NCBI RefSeq assembly: GCF_963678845.1
Contig: NZ_OY787464.1
Coordinates: forward strand, 434,001 to 498,000
Direction: 5' to 3'
DNA length: 64,000 bases
Source of the DNA: an uncultured Bacteroides sp.
GTDB taxonomy: Bacteria; Bacteroidota; Bacteroidia; Bacteroidales; Bacteroidaceae
Shown here: positions 8,796 through 17,778 of the stretch, in pieces
Position numbering within the stretch: position 1 is the first letter of the stretch
Layout: every line of letters starts with the position of its first letter
Notes under the pieces: model-generated
Database searches by the model: none
What the model saw: the letters and a program-made list of their open reading frames with translations, nothing else
Told to the model about the DNA's origin: nothing
Translations under genes and position numbers: made by a program

Positions 8796-11666
8796 ATGGA
8801 AACATTCTTAAGTATCGTCGCAAAAGACTTATATAAAAGGCACGGAGCCGATCTCTCCCGCGTAGCTGTTATTTTCCCTAACAAGCGCGCAGGATTATTC
8901 TTCAATGAACATCTGGCGGATGAGGCTAGTCGTCCTATTTGGTCGCCGGCTTATCTCAGCATTAGCGAGTTGTTTCAGCAACTATCGGCACAAAGAAGCG
9001 AGAATCCGCTGAAGCTTGGCGACTCCATCAAGCTGGTTTGCGAGCTTTACAAGATATTCCGTGAGGAAACTAAGAGTGAGGAGACGCTGGATGAGTTCTA
9101 CTTCTGGGGAGAACTGCTGATAAGTGACTTTGACGATGCCGACAAGAATCTGGTGGATGCCGACCGCATGTTCAGCAATCTGCAGGACTTAAAGAATATG
9201 ATGGATGGTTTCGATTTCCTTAGCAAAGATCAGGAAGCGGCTATCCAACAGTTTTTCCAGAACTTTTCCATTGAGAAGCGCACCGCTCTGAAAGAGAAAT
9301 TCATTTCCTTGTGGGATGTGCTTGGTAGCATCTACCATCGCTATAAAGAATCGCTGACCAATCAGAATATCGCCTACGAAGGAATGCTTTACCGCTCGGT
9401 TATCGAGCAGCTTGATGCGTCGCAGATGAAGTATGACACCTATGTGTTTGTGGGATTCAACGTACTGAACAAGGTGGAGACTAAGTTCTTCCAGATGCTC
9501 CGTGATGCAGACAAGGCGCTGTTCTACTGGGATTATGACACGTTCTACACCGAAGCTAAGAATCACGAGGCAGGTGAGTTTATCCGCCGTAACCTGAAAG
9601 AGTTTCCTTCTGCCCTTAGCGGTGTGAAGTTTGATAAGATGGATAAGCCAAAGAAAGTGAGGTTTATCGCTTCTTCCACCGAGAACGCACAGGCGCGTTA
9701 CCTTCCCGAATGGATACGAACCAATGTTATCGGAAAGGAATCGGATAGTGCAGTGGTTCTTTGCAATGAAGCGCTGCTGCTTCCGGTGTTGCATTCCATC
9801 CCCGACAGCGTGAAGCACGTGAACATTACTATGGGATTCCCATTGGCTCAGACTCCCGTTCACAGTTTTATTACTGCTTTACTTGAGCTGCAGACCGTAG
9901 GCTTCCGTCCCGAGACAGGAAGATATTCTTATGCTGCTGTACAATCCGTGCTGAAACACCCATATACCCGTCAGCTATCATCAAAAGCTGATGATCTGGA
10001 GAAGGATCTCACCAGGAAGAACCGCTTCTATCCGCTTCCATCAGAATTAAAGCAGGATGAATTTCTGGGATTGCTTTTCACTCCTCAGTTAGGAAACATG
10101 AACCTTTGCAATTACCTGACCAGCATATTGAAGGAAGTTGCAAAAATCTATCATGCAGAAAAGAACAGCGAAGATGTATTCAATCAGCTCTATCGCGAAT
10201 CGCTCTTCAAGTCTTTTACAGTGATAACCCGTTTTGGCAGTCTGATTGACAGCGGTGACCTTACCGTTCAGACAGAAACCTTCAGGCGTTTGCTAAACAA
10301 GGTGTTGACTGCCTCAAACATCCCTTTCCACGGCGAACCGGCCATCGGTATGCAGGTGATGGGTGTGCTTGAAACCCGTAACCTCGACTTTAAAAATCTG
10401 GTGATGATGTCGCTCAACGAAGGACAATTGCCCAAAGGCAGCGGAGACTCCTCGTTCATTCCGTATAACCTGCGCAAAGCATTCGGGATGACAACCATTG
10501 AACACAAAAATGCTGTGTATGCCTACTATTTCTATCGCCTTATGCAACGGGCGGAGAACATTACGCTGATGTACAACACCTCGAGCGACGGACTGAACCG
10601 TGGCGAATGGTCGCGTTTCATGCTGCAATTCCTTATTGAGTGGCCGCATGAAATCAGTCGGGAATACGTGGAAGCCGGACAATCGCCTCAGGTTCCGGTA
10701 GAGATTACTATCCAAAAGACTCCAGATGTGATGAAGCGTCTGCAGAACTTTTATGATAAACGCTGCAATGATCGTGCGCAGTTCTCTCCATCGGCCCTGA
10801 ATACTTACATGGATTGCCGTCTGAAGTTCTACTACACTTACGTTGCCGCCCTGAGACCAAAGCCGGAAGTCAGCTCGGAAATCGACTCTGCTATGTTCGG
10901 AACCATCTTTCACCGTTCGGCAGAGCTTGTTTATATGGACTTCAAAGCGCATGGAAATGTGGTAAACAAAGAACAGATTGAGCAACTGCTCCGCAACGAT
11001 GTAAAATTGCAGGGGTATGTGGACAAAGCATTCAAGGAAGAGTTCTTCCAGGTTCCTCTTGATGAGAAGCCCGAATACAACGGAGTGCAACTGGTCAACT
11101 CAAAGGTTATCGTGTCATACCTCCGTCAGTTGTTACGCAACGACAAGGAATACGCCCCATTCACACTGGTCGACATGGAGAAACCGGTAAGCGAAGACAT
11201 CTCCATCCCAACAGCCAAAGGAGATATCCTTTCAAGAATAGGCGGAACCATTGACCGTATGGACAGCAAAGACGGAACCCTGCGCATTGTAGATTACAAA
11301 ACCGGAGGCACTCCCAAAACAGCTGCAGACATAGCCGCACTTTTCACTCCGGCAGAGGGTCGCCCTAATTATATATTCCAGACGTTCCTCTATGCAGCCA
11401 TTATGACCAGGCTGCAGAATCTGAAGGTTGCCCCTTCCCTGCTCTACATTCACCAAGCTGCCTCCGCCGACTACAAGCCATACATAGAAATCGGTCAGCG
11501 CAACAATAAAACTTTTGTAGAAGATTTTACGCCCTACGAAGAAGAGTTCCGTGGATTGCTAAATCAATTACTCTCGGAGATTTTTAATCCGGAAGAGCCA
11601 TTCAGCCAAACCTCGTTCGTAAGTAAATGTGAGTATTGCGACTTTAAAGCCATGTGCAAACGATAA
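8796..11666 (+). CDS. AddB-like PD-(D/E)XK nuclease with C-terminal iron-sulfur cysteines
   Basis: This 956-aa protein is the likely partner of the preceding helicase-nuclease. Its N-terminal half resembles the inactivated helicase fold of AddB, with no Walker A motif visible. The C-terminal nuclease contains GTIDRMD and IVDYKTGG near residue 831. One cysteine near residue 672 (TYMDCRLKF) and three at the very end (CEYCDFKAMC) form the four-cysteine pattern that holds a [4Fe-4S] cluster in AddB-type nucleases. It lies 160 bases after addA on the same strand. Function in DNA break repair and degradation of linear DNA is well supported by the family. Confidence 0.9.
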   Translation: METFLSIVAKDLYKRHGADLSRVAVIFPNKRAGLFFNEHLADEASRPIWSPAYLSISELFQQLSAQRSENPLKLGDSIKLVCELYKIFREETKSEETLDEFYFWGELLISDFDDADKNLVDADRMFSNLQDLKNMMDGFDFLSKDQEAAIQQFFQNFSIEKRTALKEKFISLWDVLGSIYHRYKESLTNQNIAYEGMLYRSVIEQLDASQMKYDTYVFVGFNVLNKVETKFFQMLRDADKALFYWDYDTFYTEAKNHEAGEFIRRNLKEFPSALSGVKFDKMDKPKKVRFIASSTENAQARYLPEWIRTNVIGKESDSAVVLCNEALLLPVLHSIPDSVKHVNITMGFPLAQTPVHSFITALLELQTVGFRPETGRYSYAAVQSVLKHPYTRQLSSKADDLEKDLTRKNRFYPLPSELKQDEFLGLLFTPQLGNMNLCNYLTSILKEVAKIYHAEKNSEDVFNQLYRESLFKSFTVITRFGSLIDSGDLTVQTETFRRLLNKVLTASNIPFHGEPAIGMQVMGVLETRNLDFKNLVMMSLNEGQLPKGSGDSSFIPYNLRKAFGMTTIEHKNAVYAYYFYRLMQRAENITLMYNTSSDGLNRGEWSRFMLQFLIEWPHEISREYVEAGQSPQVPVEITIQKTPDVMKRLQNFYDKRCNDRAQFSPSALNTYMDCRLKFYYTYVAALRPKPEVSSEIDSAMFGTIFHRSAELVYMDFKAHGNVVNKEQIEQLLRNDVKLQGYVDKAFKEEFFQVPLDEKPEYNGVQLVNSKVIVSYLRQLLRNDKEYAPFTLVDMEKPVSEDISIPTAKGDILSRIGGTIDRMDSKDGTLRIVDYKTGGTPKTAADIAALFTPAEGRPNYIFQTFLYAAIMTRLQNLKVAPSLLYIHQAASADYKPYIEIGQRNNKTFVEDFTPYEEEFRGLLNQLLSEIFNPEEPFSQTSFVSKCEYCDFKAMCKR

Positions 11667-11686
11667 ATAAAGCCCTCACAAAAATT

Positions 11687-11715
11687 TTGAGTTTTGGGAA
11701 TTAATCTTATTTTTG
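11687..11715 (+). promoter_or_regulatory. Promoter of the DUF4382 lipoprotein gene
   Basis: TTG at 11687-11689 and TATTTTTG at 11708-11715 are 18 bases apart. The gap to the ATG at 11819 leaves a leader of about 95 bases. Confidence 0.5.
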
Positions 11716-11818
11716 CAATAATTAAGCAATTGATTATCAGTCATTAACTTAAATAAACAAAAACAAATCTCACAGCAGATCAGAGATTTAATTTTTATAA
11801 CCCTAACTACTATTTTTT

Positions 11819-12574
11819 ATGAGGACCTTTAAAATTTTCGCATTAATGGTGGTGGCTACAGGAATAGCCATGACATCATGCCAGAAAAATGATTCTGAAA
11901 TTTCAGCATACGCTGAAAAGTCTTTGGGAGTTCAGCTTCAGGCTGTAAACAACACCTATTCTTTTACCCCTGCAACAAGGGCGTTAAAAACAGGTACTTT
12001 GAAATGGGACACATGCAAGATGTATGTTTCCAGAGTTCATCTAACTGCAACCAGACATCAGGGAGATTCGATATCAACAGAGCTTTCCGTTAACTTGAAA
12101 TTCAAAGAGTCTAAGTTGGCCGATCTGTTCAATGCAAACTCACTGCTAGGCGATGTAACTCTTCAATCTGGGATATACGACAAAATTTCAATCCAGATTC
12201 AATCGGACAAAAAGGATGCAGGAAATTCTCCGGTGTTCTATTTATCCGGGAATTACACCAATCCCGCAGGAACTGCAACTCCTATTGCTTTAATAGTAAA
12301 CAAAGACCTGAAATTCATGGCTACAGCAAAAGACAGTGTTCAACTAAATTCTGCTGCTGATTATACTGCTTTGTTCCAGCTAGACTTATCTAACTATTTA
12401 AGCAACGGCAATATCACAGAAGCTGATCTTGATAAAGCAACGATTACTAATGGAAAAATAATCGTTAGTGAGACATCTAATGCTGAACTTTATAAGAAGT
12501 TCTTTAAAAGAGTTTCTGTTATCGATGCATTTAAACATACTGCTTTCAAAAAAATAAGCGGTAAGCACAAATAA
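11819..12574 (+). CDS. DUF4382-type lipoprotein
   Basis: This 251-aa protein begins with a hydrophobic signal sequence and a lipobox ending in Cys21 (IAMTSC), so it should be a lipid-anchored envelope protein. The rest looks like a beta-rich DUF4382 domain, with the segments VSRVHLTATR and SGIYDKISIQIQ typical of it. DUF4382 proteins are common in Bacteroidetes; their role is unknown. The gene is monocistronic, with its own promoter and a strong terminator. The family assignment is from pattern memory and is likely, not certain. Confidence 0.75.
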   Translation: MRTFKIFALMVVATGIAMTSCQKNDSEISAYAEKSLGVQLQAVNNTYSFTPATRALKTGTLKWDTCKMYVSRVHLTATRHQGDSISTELSVNLKFKESKLADLFNANSLLGDVTLQSGIYDKISIQIQSDKKDAGNSPVFYLSGNYTNPAGTATPIALIVNKDLKFMATAKDSVQLNSAADYTALFQLDLSNYLSNGNITEADLDKATITNGKIIVSETSNAELYKKFFKRVSVIDAFKHTAFKKISGKHK

Positions 12575-12600
12575 GATTTGGCATAATTAATATCACCCAA

Positions 12601-12639
12601 AGAGGCTACTCAAAATATATTTGAGATAGCCTCTTTTTT
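12601..12639 (+). terminator. Intrinsic terminator after the DUF4382 gene
   Basis: AGAGGCTA-CTCAAA pairs with TTTGAG-A-TAGCCTCT with a one-base bulge, and seven T residues follow. It is a strong rho-independent terminator 26 bases after the stop codon. Confidence 0.85.
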
Positions 12640-13640
12640 ATTAAACCAGACATTAATTAATACAATATTTTATGTAAAACACAATTATTTGAATATATTA
12701 TATTTTACACATGAATTCTAAAAACACAAATCACTGAATAAATGCATTTTAAGTAAAGATACAAATCAGATCTCGCCTATAAATTAATATCAAACAGTAT
12801 AAATTCAAGGGCTTTTCTGTTTATATTCATAAATCAACCCTAAATTACGGTCCTAAAACACACATCATTAAATACTGATAATCAGCAATGAAACACATTT
12901 TAACTCGACATCAAGAGTAAGAAAGAAAATCTCCCGCCTGAGATTTCGACAATACGTTTTACTTTTCAAGATAAAAGTCTGATTATTAGGCGCGGAATTT
13001 TTTATTCCACCCCCTATAAAAACAAAAAAGAAGGGTTGTTTTTCCGCACATATTTACCATGGCTTCACAACACTTATCCGACACCATTATTATCATTGCT
13101 ATCCTAACTGAAATCAAGAGCTTCAATTACTAAATATTTGAGAGAGAAACGATCCTTCTCTGAATAATAGTCACGCAGCATTTTTGATACGTCTCAGCAC
13201 AACAGAGCTGGAACCATACCTTTCTTAATAATTGCCACCATGAATATCTCAATCTCCTTGTTATCTATTCATAGCATTTTCTATTTCTAAATTGCTTCTA
13301 TTCCTTTTTATCTCCACACTGTTATGATTCCGAAGCAATTCGAACGCTTAACCTAAGCCTTAGAAGGACTTTGCTTTATCCAGCTGAGACTTATCAATTG
13401 CACATTTTACAGAAATGTAGCCCCTAAAACATAAAATCTCAAAAAAAATAATCTGCATTTGAAGAAATATTTTTTGCACATCAAAGGAAGTTCCCAAAAG
13501 CCTCTAACTAATTTATAAACAGAGCATTCAAGTCTTGGAATGCCCTATTTTAGGCCTATTTAAGAAGTATTCATGAGAAATATTATTTGCGAAATGCAAA
13601 AAATAATTCGCAAAACCTTTTGAGTTTTCAGAAATAATCG
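12640..13640. other. Gene-free AT-rich interval
   Basis: About 1 kb with no credible coding frame on either strand. The longest open frames are below about 25 codons and have no family resemblance. No RNA gene is recognised. It may be a decayed region beside the tRNA-Arg integration site. Confidence 0.6.
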
Positions 13641-13665
13641 TACCTTTGCATCGCATTTAAGGAAT

Positions 13666-13739
<74 letters not shown>

Positions 13740-13747
13740 CTAAGCAG

Positions 13748-13779
13748 AAGACAGTAACAAAATAAAGTTGCTGTCTTTT
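13748..13779 (+). terminator. Phage-supplied terminator behind tRNA-Arg
   Basis: AAGACAGTAAC (13748-13758) pairs with GTTGCTGTCTT (13767-13777) with one wobble, and a short T-run ends the arm. It lies just inside the prophage and would replace the original tRNA terminator now at 59018-59047. Confidence 0.65.
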
Positions 13780-13850
13780 GTGCTATTAGATTGATTTTTA
13801 AACGTTTACTTTCGCACGTTTATAAGTTCATTTTAGAAAAGTTGTAGGCA

Positions 13851-13891
13851 CATTGTCGGCACAAGGCTATTTTTAGTCATTGTCGGCACAA
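13851..13891 (+). promoter_or_regulatory. Putative integrase arm-type binding sites (left)
   Basis: CATTGTCGGCACAA occurs at 13851-13864 and again at 13878-13891, with starts 27 bases apart. A close variant, CATTTGTCGGCATAA, lies at 58950-58964 inside the other prophage end. Direct repeats on both flanks of the core are typical arm sites of lambda-like tyrosine integrases. Confidence 0.65.
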
Positions 13892-13907
13892 ATCAGGCAC
13901 AAAAAAA

Positions 13908-15074
13908 ATGAGTATTATTAAAATTGTTCAGCGAGAAAAAGTAAACAAAGATGGTACAGCCCCACTGTACGTAGTATTTAATCTAAATCGAGAGAAAATT
14001 CGTATCCCGACAAAAATTTCTGTTCCTATTGCAGATTTTGATGGGAAATCTGGATTTATAAAAGGAAAAGTAAAATCAGTAAAAGACCAGAATCTCATCT
14101 TAACTGATATGTCTGCCAAAGTTTCTGATATACTTGTTCAGTATCGATTACGCAGAAAGTCTCTCAATAAAGAGGCCTTTTTTAGAGAATACAATAATCC
14201 TTCTGATTTTGTTGATTTTCATAAGTTTGTGAAAGAATACCAGAAAAAACTGTCAAAGGAGATTGAGCACGGAACATATAAGCATCATGTATCTATCATG
14301 AAAAAGTTAGAGACATATTGTCCAGGGCTTCAATTCCATGAATTAACAAGTGATTTTTTACATAGATATCTAATGTATTTAAAACGCAAATTAGGCAATT
14401 TAGACTCTACAGCCTACAGAAACCTGTCTACTATAAAAATATACGTCCTTGCTGCAATTAAAAAGGGATATATTGAAAAAGAGAACAATCCATTTGCTGA
14501 TTTTAAAATAAAAAGACCTAAACCAGCAGTGGTATATCTGGATGAGGAAGAACTTCAGATACTTGTAAAACTATATAATTCAAATACATTAGATTCCCGA
14601 TTGCATGAAACACTGCGTTTCTTTCTATTCTTATGTTTCACAAGTCTACATATCTCAGATGCAAGAACATTAAAGATAGAACAAGTATATAATAAAACAC
14701 TTAATTATACCAGGATTAAAAACAGAAACTCTAAACCTGAAATTCTTAGTATTCCTTTATCAGAGCCAGCAGTTAAGATCTTTAGTGAGGTCAAAAAGGA
14801 TAGAAATAAAGGCGTTTTATTTTATACTCTTCCTGCAGATCAGAATATCAATGTAATGCTCAAGGAAATTGCTAGTATCTCAGAAATAAGAAAAAAGATA
14901 AGTAGCAAAACTGGACGGCATACATTTGCAACCATCTTTCTAAGACGAACTAAGGATATTACAACGCTTCAGAAGCTATTAGGACATAGTAAAGTTGAGA
15001 TGACATTAGTTTATGCTCACGTTCTTCAGGAGAGTAAAATTGAAGGTGTATCTGTATTCAACTCATTCATATAG
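13908..15074 (+). CDS. int: Tyrosine recombinase/integrase
   Basis: This 388-aa protein has the Bacteroidetes phage/ICE integrase layout: an arm-binding N-terminal domain (about 1-90), a core-binding SAM-like domain (about 100-200) and a catalytic domain (about 208-380). Visible catalytic residues are Arg337 (GRHTF), His360 (LLGHS) and the nucleophile Tyr369 (LVYAHV), with a Lys near 271. The first arginine box reads FTSLHISDA, so His248 stands where Arg I is expected. The usual His three residues before Arg337 is Lys334. IntDOT of CTnDOT also lacks Arg I, so the enzyme may still be active. It is next to the attachment site and its likely arm sites. In the circular phage it would lie downstream of the repressor gene on the same strand. 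Confidence 0.93.
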   Translation: MSIIKIVQREKVNKDGTAPLYVVFNLNREKIRIPTKISVPIADFDGKSGFIKGKVKSVKDQNLILTDMSAKVSDILVQYRLRRKSLNKEAFFREYNNPSDFVDFHKFVKEYQKKLSKEIEHGTYKHHVSIMKKLETYCPGLQFHELTSDFLHRYLMYLKRKLGNLDSTAYRNLSTIKIYVLAAIKKGYIEKENNPFADFKIKRPKPAVVYLDEEELQILVKLYNSNTLDSRLHETLRFFLFLCFTSLHISDARTLKIEQVYNKTLNYTRIKNRNSKPEILSIPLSEPAVKIFSEVKKDRNKGVLFYTLPADQNINVMLKEIASISEIRKKISSKTGRHTFATIFLRRTKDITTLQKLLGHSKVEMTLVYAHVLQESKIEGVSVFNSFI

Positions 15075-15134
15075 TGTAAGTGCTGTAAAAAGCTGTGCAA
15101 CCGTGCGTAATTGTTATAACAATTTGATTTTTAA

Positions 15135-15171
15135 GTACCTATTAGTGCACTATTCCTGCACTAATAGGTAC
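15135..15171. terminator. 15-bp inverted repeat between convergent int and dam genes
   Basis: GTACCTATTAGTGCA (15135-15149) and TGCACTAATAGGTAC (15157-15171) are perfect complements with a 7-base loop. The repeat sits between two convergent genes, where a bidirectional terminator is expected, but the flanking T/A tracts are weak. Confidence 0.55.
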
Positions 15172-15209
15172 AAAGATAAAGTTATACGCACACTTTATCG
15201 TTGAAAATA

Positions 15210-16007
15210 CTAATAATTAGAAGTAAGTACTTCAACTTTTCTTTTTAAATATCCTGATTTTGCATTAACAGAAACTTTACCTTCTACGGTGTAAGTATTC
15301 CACTTTTGTTTCTTGGTCCATTCATTTAAGATCTCGCTTGGATATGAAGATAATAGGAATTTTCCTTTTATTTCAGATAATAACTTAAGTAAGTCTTCAA
15401 AGTCCTGCAGACTATAACCGTCGTAATGTCCCATATCAGAATTATAATATGGGGGATCCACATAAAAAAAAGTATTTTCTGTGTCTCTATTTTTTATAAT
15501 AAAAAGTGCATCTGCACACTCAATCTGTACATCTTGTAATTTTATTGAATAATCAAGAGTAAAAGACTTCTTCTTATTCTCTATATGTTTAGGTGTTCTG
15601 TTTTTAGTCTTATCGTATCCCCATGAACCGTCTAATTTAGCGCAATAGCTTTGAGAGGAAAGAACCCATAAAGCCCAGGCTCTTTTTATTTCAGAGAACA
15701 TATCCGGATTATTATATATAACTGCAGCTTTTCTATGTAAGTCCCGGCTATGAAGAGTTATCTGTATTTCTTTCTCAAGTGCAACAAAATCGTTCTTTAC
15801 AACCTGATAAAAGTTTACCAACTCACGATTCGTATCATTTAATACGCTAACTTCGGCATTCTCTTTTGCGAAAAAGATAGCTCCTCCCCCGCAAAATGGT
15901 TCACAATATAGATTATGTTTTGGAATCAACGGTAATATATAATTTACCATTTTTTGTTTTCCACCGTAATAAGTTACCGGTGTTTTAAGCATTAATTTTT
16001 CAGACAT
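15210..16007 (-). CDS. DNA adenine methylase (Dam/D12 class)
   Basis: This 265-aa enzyme transfers methyl groups from S-adenosylmethionine to adenine N6 in DNA. The D12-class signatures are visible: the N-terminal YYGGKQKM, the AdoMet-binding CEPFCGGGAIFF (about residues 35-46) and the catalytic DPPY at 184-187. Length is normal. It lies at the end of the late strand, behind a strong hairpin, and no clear promoter of its own is seen. No restriction partner is nearby, so it is probably a solitary phage methylase that shields phage DNA from host restriction or alters host methylation. The recognition sequence cannot be deduced; GATC is common for the class. Confidence 0.92.
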   Translation of the reverse strand: MSEKLMLKTPVTYYGGKQKMVNYILPLIPKHNLYCEPFCGGGAIFFAKENAEVSVLNDTNRELVNFYQVVKNDFVALEKEIQITLHSRDLHRKAAVIYNNPDMFSEIKRAWALWVLSSQSYCAKLDGSWGYDKTKNRTPKHIENKKKSFTLDYSIKLQDVQIECADALFIIKNRDTENTFFYVDPPYYNSDMGHYDGYSLQDFEDLLKLLSEIKGKFLLSSYPSEILNEWTKKQKWNTYTVEGKVSVNAKSGYLKRKVEVLTSNY

Positions 16008-16021
16008 TTTTTAAATTTTAA

Positions 16022-16076
16022 TTATAAAAAAAGCAACTCACAGTAAACAGGTAGCTCTTTGTTTACTGTGAGTTGC
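16022..16076 (-). terminator. Strong intrinsic terminator at the end of the tail/holin operon
   Basis: GCAACTCACAGTAAAC (16033-16048) and GTTTACTGTGAGTTGC (16061-16076) form a perfect 16-bp stem. On the minus strand the stem is followed by TTTTTTTATAAT. It stands between the holin-like gene and dam. Confidence 0.85.
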
Positions 16077-16101
16077 ATGTTATTATTTAGTAATTTGATA
16101 A

Positions 16102-16338
16102 TTACTGTTTTTTTTCCCTCGTGCCTGCATAGCCGGCAATTGTACCAATTATTAGTATGAAATAGCTTAAATAAGTCGTTGTATGTTCCGGCAAAGATAA
16201 TCCGCCTGAACTTACGGCCAATATACCAGCTCCTAGAGCACTAGTTATAGAAACAGAAACGTTACGAATCCATTTCCAGAAAAATGGAGTTTCAGCCTTC
16301 CATTTTCTTCTAAATTCATTTATTATTTTCATCTTCAT
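16102..16338 (-). CDS. Holin-like small membrane protein
   Basis: This 78-aa protein has a basic N-terminus (KIINEFRRKWKAETPFFWKW) followed by two hydrophobic segments, about residues 24-45 and 52-70, and a short charged tail. The layout resembles small phage holins common in Bacteroides prophages. The reading frame is open up to 16371, but that start would lie inside the preceding gene. The ATG at 16338 begins 8 bases after that gene's stop codon and is preferred. If it is the holin, it works with the endolysin at 33381-33929 and the spanin at 37317-37847. Confidence 0.6.
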   Translation of the reverse strand: MKMKIINEFRRKWKAETPFFWKWIRNVSVSITSALGAGILAVSSGGLSLPEHTTTYLSYFILIIGTIAGYAGTREKKQ

Positions 16339-16345
16339 TTTTTTG

Positions 16346-17776
16346 TTACCAATCATTATCGAATTCACCAACCATAAACCAGCCCAACCCTAATAGATTA
16401 GAAGCAGGAGCTGGAAGCATAAATCCTGAAATGTTTACCCATATTTCGGCCTTACCTCCTACTATCTGCCAGTCTGCCCCATTTTTATAGGTCCAAATAT
16501 TATTATTATCATCGTTAGAATTAATTATAATCAATTCCTTGGTCACTGAACCTATAATATCGTAACGATAACTTCCAGTAGTTTTTATCACAAGCAAATC
16601 AACTGGAAATCCAGAGTAGTCTAGTGATGTTCCGTATAAGGGTATTTCATAATATACTCTTCCAGAAGAATCCGTTTTTGCAGTTAAATCCACATACACT
16701 CCAGTATTACCAGTACCTTTTGTATAATAATAAGCATATGATCCTCTTACCTCCATCATGTTTCTTTGACGCGATCCGAAACTGCCACGACACCAAAGAT
16801 CAGATGTATAATTACGATATCCGCGACCTTCTTGGGAATTATATCCTTGGTGGTACATATCACCAGAAAACCACATTTTACCGTCTGATCCAAAATTGAT
16901 ACCACCAACTGTATCTCCGTTATCATTCACGCAGCTCAGATTCTTAAATGATCCGGAAACCGCTTTTAGTAATCCTTCAAAAGAACTATTGCCTGTAGCG
17001 TGTAAGTTACTGCAGTTAATTGCACCGGTAAGAAAGTTGATGAATGCGTTTGGAATGAAATTACTAGCTGCTCCAAGATTATTAGGATCAAAAGATTTAT
17101 AATCTCCTTCAGCTTCTTTTGCAACCCCGGTACCAGTTTTCCCATATTGAGAATACATATAATCTCCAGAAAAAACGGCCGACGCTAATTTACCAAACTC
17201 TCCAAGAATGATTCTACTCGCCAATAGCTCCCATATCTGATATGATTTCCAGTGCGTAGTAGTAGGATTATTCTTTATATCATCTTTAGGATTAACAGAA
17301 CTATTCCCTGATTCAAAAAAAGACCACTGATATATTACGCCCTCATAATTAAGATATTGCCCATTTACAAATACAGAAGACAGATTCCATGCTTCTCCAG
17401 TTGAAAAGGGTGAAGCCATTTCTATATTTCTTGTGACGCTGAATCGCTTTGTTATATATTTCTGTTGGGGAAGAAGCATTATTGTAATATCGCAATACCC
17501 CCCCATAGAATTAGCATCAAAGGATGTAAGTGATATAACATCATTCGATCTGGAAAATGTAGCACCATCGGAAACATATTCGTCAATAGTCCATTCTATA
17601 CCATAAGTAAGAGGAATGCTTCCCCTATACACATAGACCTGAGTATTAGCCTTAGCTAATTCTCCATTCTGAGGAGTTCCATCACTAGCGCACGCTACCA
17701 CGTGTGATTCATTGCTTAGAATCACACTGATAGCATCTTCAGGAGCTACGCTAAAATGAAAACTTGCGCATATCAT
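16346..17776 (-). CDS. Phage tail fibre/appendage protein, unknown specificity
   Basis: This 476-aa protein starts with a beta-rich region (residues about 10-130) carrying Ig-like strand patterns similar to those in the neighbouring tail proteins. A middle part contains ASRIILGEFGKLASAVFSGD and GVAKEAEGDYKSFDPN, which recur in Bacteroides phage tail appendages. A C-terminal half rich in Gly, Tyr and Asn follows (about 290-476). The start lies 2 bases after the previous gene, so the two are translated together. Being distal in the tail operon and next to the DGR, it is probably a fibre or tip component. Confidence 0.6.
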   Translation of the reverse strand: MICASFHFSVAPEDAISVILSNESHVVACASDGTPQNGELAKANTQVYVYRGSIPLTYGIEWTIDEYVSDGATFSRSNDVISLTSFDANSMGGYCDITIMLLPQQKYITKRFSVTRNIEMASPFSTGEAWNLSSVFVNGQYLNYEGVIYQWSFFESGNSSVNPKDDIKNNPTTTHWKSYQIWELLASRIILGEFGKLASAVFSGDYMYSQYGKTGTGVAKEAEGDYKSFDPNNLGAASNFIPNAFINFLTGAINCSNLHATGNSSFEGLLKAVSGSFKNLSCVNDNGDTVGGINFGSDGKMWFSGDMYHQGYNSQEGRGYRNYTSDLWCRGSFGSRQRNMMEVRGSYAYYYTKGTGNTGVYVDLTAKTDSSGRVYYEIPLYGTSLDYSGFPVDLLVIKTTGSYRYDIIGSVTKELIIINSNDDNNNIWTYKNGADWQIVGGKAEIWVNISGFMLPAPASNLLGLGWFMVGEFDNDW

Positions 17777-17778
17777 AA

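Noticed and set aside
10314..11090. 258-codon minus-strand frame inside the AddB-like gene
   Set aside because: Antisense shadow; the forward gene carries clear nuclease and iron-sulfur motifs.
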